The notes below the pieces were generated by a model. The model was not told the origin of the DNA. It did not search any database and saw nothing but the letters and a program-made list of their open reading frames with translations. DNA of 64,000 nucleotides, taken from Roseiarcus sp963709655 (GTDB lineage: Bacteria; Pseudomonadota; Alphaproteobacteria; Rhizobiales; Beijerinckiaceae). How positions within the stretch are numbered: position 1 is the stretch's first letter; each line of letters opens with the position of its first letter. The DNA lies in the NCBI GenBank assembly GCA_963709655.1, contig CAVPXF010000004.1:434001-498000 (forward strand), given 5' to 3'. The position numbers were made by a program, and so were the translations under genes. Of the stretch, positions 63,486 through 64,000 are shown piece by piece.

Positions 63486-64000
63486 ATGTCGGGTCTCGAA
63501 GGACGGCCGGTGCTCGTGACAGGCGCAAGCGGAGGCATCGGCGGGGCGACCGTTCGCCAGCTCGTCGCGGCGGGCGCGGACGTCATCGCCAGCGGCCGCT
63601 CGAAAGGGGCGCTCGAGGATCTCGCCGCAAAGACCGGCTGCCGGACGCTGGCGTTCGACCTGACCTCGGAAGAGAGCGTCCGGGGCGCGTTGGAAGGGCT
63701 CGACGTGTGGGGCGTGGTCAACTGCGGCGGTTTTGGCGGCGAGATCGCGACCCCGATGGACACGGACATCGCCGTGTTTGACCAGGTCATCAGCGTCAAT
63801 GCGCGGGGGGCGTTGCTGGTCATCAAATATGCATCACAATCGATGATCCGCCTCGGCAGGGGCGGGTCGATCGTCAACGTGTCGAGCCAAGCGGCGCTGG
63901 TCGCCCTCGCCGGTCACATTTCCTACGGTTCGTCCAAGGCGGCGCTCGACAACATCACCCGGGTTTCGGCGCTCGAACTCGGAAAATACAACATCCGGGT
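63486..64000 (+). CDS. Short-chain dehydrogenase/reductase (L-xylulose reductase-like), cut by the window end
   Basis: The first 171 residues of an SDR: RPVLVTGASGGIGGATVRQL (NADPH-binding TGxxxGxG), GWGVVN-type strand DVWGVVNCGGFGG, SIVNVSSQAALVAL (catalytic Ser) and SYGSSKAALDNITRV (YxxxK). The short cofactor strand (AFDLTSEESVRGALEG) resembles dicarbonyl/L-xylulose reductases. With the nearby D-lyxose isomerase and sugar transporter a pentose/hexose role is plausible. Confidence 0.87.
   Translation, partial: MSGLEGRPVLVTGASGGIGGATVRQLVAAGADVIASGRSKGALEDLAAKTGCRTLAFDLTSEESVRGALEGLDVWGVVNCGGFGGEIATPMDTDIAVFDQVISVNARGALLVIKYASQSMIRLGRGGSIVNVSSQAALVALAGHISYGSSKAALDNITRVSALELGKYNIR

Overview
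The window is GC-rich alphaproteobacterial chromosome, most likely Hyphomicrobiales (Rhizobiales). This rests on gene style: FrcBCA-type sugar transport, BluB, a PEP-CTERM protein and a TTAA-N7-TTAA CtrA-like box. No rRNA or species marker is present, so genus is not claimed. Only one RNA gene, tRNA-Gln(CTG), is visible. There is no CRISPR array.

Layout. 0-8.6 kb: a truncated RHS protein, a 255-bp inverted-repeat element, a decayed integrase, two toxin-antitoxin (TA) pairs (ParDE, Phd/PIN), a large repeat-bearing ORF, an orphan type II secretion trio (L-M-N), an IS66 remnant, and the 5' end of a group II intron. 8.8-19 kb: a zinc-ribbon protein, a LuxR regulator, then an insertion-sequence pile-up. 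It holds two IS1634-family elements with clear 6-bp target duplications, an IS200-type element with a hairpin array, an IS5/IS1182-like element, an IS630 element needing a frameshift, and recombinase debris. 19-31 kb: tRNA-Gln, dnaE, a PEP-CTERM protein, pdxY, a TA pair, adenine deaminase and a chemoreceptor. 31-41 kb: an HTH protein, a Crp/Fnr regulator with two perfect CRP-type palindromes upstream, and the rpmI-rplT-pheS-pheT block with a HEPN-like two-gene cassette between pheS and pheT. This part ends with a broken IS110 and a paralogue of the HTH protein. 41-47 kb: an intact IS21 element, two BrnT-type TA loci and an AAA+ ATPase. 47-57 kb: a cation/proton antiporter with an in-frame stop, carbonic anhydrase, BluB, an RMD1-like protein, three TA loci, a class III sirtuin and an epoxide-hydrolase-like enzyme. 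57-64 kb: a DUF1254/1214 protein, a CUT2 sugar ABC transporter (frcB-C-A), D-lyxose isomerase, a DinB-like protein and the start of an SDR.

How the genes fit together. The core genes (dnaE, rpmI-rplT-pheST, ade, pdxY, cobB, frc-lyxose isomerase) look like ordinary chromosome with blocks of accessory DNA between them. Eight TA loci lie within 64 kb, several visibly damaged. Several otherwise intact genes (pheT, frcB, a BrnT, a PIN toxin, an Xre antitoxin) carry one-base frameshifts, some of them in short homopolymers. An essential gene is among them, so residual sequencing error is a live explanation.

The most original observations are four. A family of three proteins in the window shares a C-terminal module (the 3.6-, 31.2- and 40.4-kb genes). 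Two of these have a matching upstream element. One contains a genomic palindromic repeat, tandemly duplicated in frame as a 108-residue unit. A HEPN-like cassette is translationally coupled inside the pheS-pheT operon.
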